A stretch of 6,978 nt of DNA, from NCBI GenBank assembly GCA_937923585.1, contig CALDSM010000366.1, forward strand, positions 1-6,978. Reading direction: 5' to 3'. The number at the start of each line of letters is the position of its first letter. Positions within the stretch are counted from its first letter, which is position 1. Position numbers and translations under genes: made by a program. The notes beneath the pieces are model-generated. The model saw only the letters and a program-made list of their open reading frames with translations, was not told the origin of the DNA and searched no databases. This DNA comes from an uncultured bacterium. Lineage in GTDB: Bacteria > Hydrogenedentota > Hydrogenedentia > Hydrogenedentales > CAITNO01. Shown here piece by piece: positions 6,219 through 6,978 of this stretch.

Positions 6219-6260
6219 CAACCTCCCAGCAAACCTCCCCCAATTTCAGGATATTTTCCC
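6219..6260 (+). promoter_or_regulatory. C-rich, G-poor tract, possible rut site for Rho autoregulation
   Basis: Within 6221-6260 there are 17 C and 3 G, a sharp C-over-G bubble in otherwise G-rich DNA, with YC pairs (CCTCCC, CCTCCCCC, TTTTCCC) and little base pairing. Rho binds such unstructured C-rich RNA, and E. coli rho is controlled by Rho-dependent attenuation in its own leader. Position directly ahead of rho makes autoregulation a reasonable inference; it is not shown by the sequence. Confidence 0.35.
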
Positions 6261-6274
6261 GCTGTGTTGCGGGA
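6257..6274 (+). promoter_or_regulatory. Hairpin in the rho leader
   Basis: TCCCGC (6257-6262) pairs with GCGGGA (6269-6274) around the loop TGTGTT. T residues precede the stem rather than follow it, so it is not an intrinsic terminator for + strand transcripts. It abuts the C-rich tract and could compete with or delimit Rho loading. Confidence 0.3.
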
Positions 6275-6316
6275 TCGGCGACAGCATTTGCATGTCAGCG
6301 ATATGAAGCCTTAATG

Positions 6317-6322
6317 AAAGGA
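6317..6322 (+). promoter_or_regulatory. Ribosome binding site for rho
   Basis: AAAGGA lies 6 bases before the ATG at 6329. An in-frame ATG at 6314 would add five residues (MKGPF) but has no comparable site ahead of it, so 6329 is preferred. Confidence 0.6.
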
Positions 6323-6328
6323 CCATTC

Positions 6329-6978
6329 ATGCCAGAGAACGGACATTCGGACAAGCCGTCCGGCGGCTACAAACCCGGCGGGCCGAAGAAACGCTCCTTC
6401 CCCAACCAGCGCCAGCAGGGCGGGCGCGGCCCGTCCAAGGGCCGCCGTCCCATGAACCAGGGAGGGCCGCGCAGGCCGCAGGTGCTCGACGTGGCCAACG
6501 AGCCGATGCCCGAGATGAGCGGTGACGGCCCGGAAGTCGCCATCAGCGCGCTCAAGGGCATGTCCATGCAGGAGCTGAACGATCTCGCCGAGCAGCTGCA
6601 ACTGCACGAATACGGCGGGCTCAAGAAGCAGGACCTGATCTTCATGATCCTGCAGGCCAGCATCGAGAAGGCCGGTTCGGCCTTCGGCGAGGGCACGCTC
6701 GAAATCCTGCCCGACGGATTCGGTTTCCTGCGCTCGTCCGACTACTCGTACATGCCGGGACCGGACGACATCTACGTGTCCCCGTCGCAGATCCGCAAGT
6801 TCGGCCTGCGCACCGGCGACACGATCACGGGCCACGTGCGCCCGCCCAAGGAGGGCGAGCGCTACTTCGCCCTGCTCAAGGTGGAGTCCGTCAACAGCGA
6901 GAGCCCCGAAGAGGCCTACAAGCGGATCATCTTCGACAACCTCACGCCCCTGCACCCGGACGAGCGCCTGCGCCTGGA
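6329..6978 (+). CDS. rho: Transcription termination factor Rho, N-terminal part (cut by window end)
   Basis: Rho is a hexameric RNA-dependent ATPase/helicase that ends transcription at C-rich unstructured RNA. The frame stays open to the last base, giving 216 residues. Residues about 73-115 are the Rho N-terminal helical domain (LKGMSMQELNDLAEQL, then LKKQDLIFMIL). About 119-190 are the cold-shock-like RNA-binding domain with GEGTLEILPDGFGFLRS (Phe131 and Phe133 match the E. coli RNA-binding Phe62 and Phe64), DDIYVSPSQIRKF and RPPKEGERYFALLKV. FDNLTPLHPDERLRL marks the entry to the ATPase domain, whose Walker motifs lie beyond the window. Residues 1-72 are an extension absent from E. coli Rho; residues 1-50 are rich in Gly, Arg, Lys, Pro and Gln, basic and probably disordered, like the RNA-binding inserts known in some other phyla. 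It is preceded by a C-rich leader. Confidence 0.95.
   Translation, partial: MPENGHSDKPSGGYKPGGPKKRSFPNQRQQGGRGPSKGRRPMNQGGPRRPQVLDVANEPMPEMSGDGPEVAISALKGMSMQELNDLAEQLQLHEYGGLKKQDLIFMILQASIEKAGSAFGEGTLEILPDGFGFLRSSDYSYMPGPDDIYVSPSQIRKFGLRTGDTITGHVRPPKEGERYFALLKVESVNSESPEEAYKRIIFDNLTPLHPDERLRL

Larger units (their letters stand above)
6132..6328 (+). promoter_or_regulatory. Spacer between polA and rho; probable rho leader region
   Basis: No gene is seen in these 197 bases. A perfect -35 hexamer TTGACA lies at 6140-6145, 9 bases after the polA stop, but the best -10 at 16-18 bases' spacing (CATGGT, 6164-6169) matches only 3 of 6, so the promoter call is weak. A C-rich tract (6219-6260) and a hairpin (6257-6274) lie downstream. 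No intrinsic terminator with a T-run follows polA, so read-through into rho is possible. Confidence 0.35.

Noticed and set aside
6197..6225. Words resembling a SAM riboswitch (GTGCCAAACC and GCAACC)
   Set aside because: They occur in the reverse order to the SAM-I core, with no supporting helices, and rho is not a methionine-pathway gene.
6311..6955. 214-codon minus-strand frame over the rho gene
   Set aside because: The + strand encodes an unmistakable Rho N-terminal half, so this is a shadow.

Overview
The window looks like chromosomal DNA from a Gram-negative, high-GC bacterium. It carries lipid A synthesis genes (lpxA, lpxB) next to core replication and transcription genes (polA, rho). 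Coding DNA has strongly GC-biased third positions. An lpxA / Gfo-Idh-MocA oxidoreductase / lpxB order, followed by polA and rho, together with GC-rich palindromes at gene ends and a GAGCAA-type hexamer inverted repeat, would fit a deep-branching group such as Hydrogenedentota or the Planctomycetes-Verrucomicrobia-Lentisphaerae assemblage. That placement is inference, not something the sequence proves.

Layout, all real genes on the + strand. Bases 1-250 hold no recognisable gene, apart from an open frame that ends at 182 and a hairpin just before lpxA. lpxA (251-1039) is complete. Bases 1040-1314 hold a compact, lower-GC element of about 150 bp, bounded by 24-bp perfect inverted repeats and enclosing a 27-codon open frame on the minus strand. 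Two abutting hairpins follow it, and then a strong ribosome binding site. A GnnA-like oxidoreductase (1315-2268) overlaps lpxB (2265-3413) by 4 bases, and lpxB is separated from polA (3417-6131) by only 3 bases. These three genes look like one transcription unit. A 197-base spacer (6132-6328) with a C-rich, G-poor tract precedes rho, which starts at 6329 and runs off the window end.

How the genes fit together: LpxA adds the first 3-hydroxyacyl chain to a UDP-sugar, and LpxB later joins two acylated glucosamine units into the lipid A disaccharide. The oxidoreductase between them resembles the enzyme that oxidises C3 of UDP-GlcNAc in bacteria whose lipid A has amide-linked chains at that position. 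Its partner aminotransferase is not in the window. PolA has all three domains, with 5'-nuclease, proofreading and polymerase residues visible. Rho carries a basic, disordered-looking N-terminal extension.

The least explained part is the inverted-repeat element at about 1079-1230. It is compositionally foreign to its surroundings, has a miniature mobile-element architecture, and contains a tiny ORF whose 3' end is built from the repeat itself. The genes themselves are otherwise ordinary housekeeping genes with some notable substitutions.
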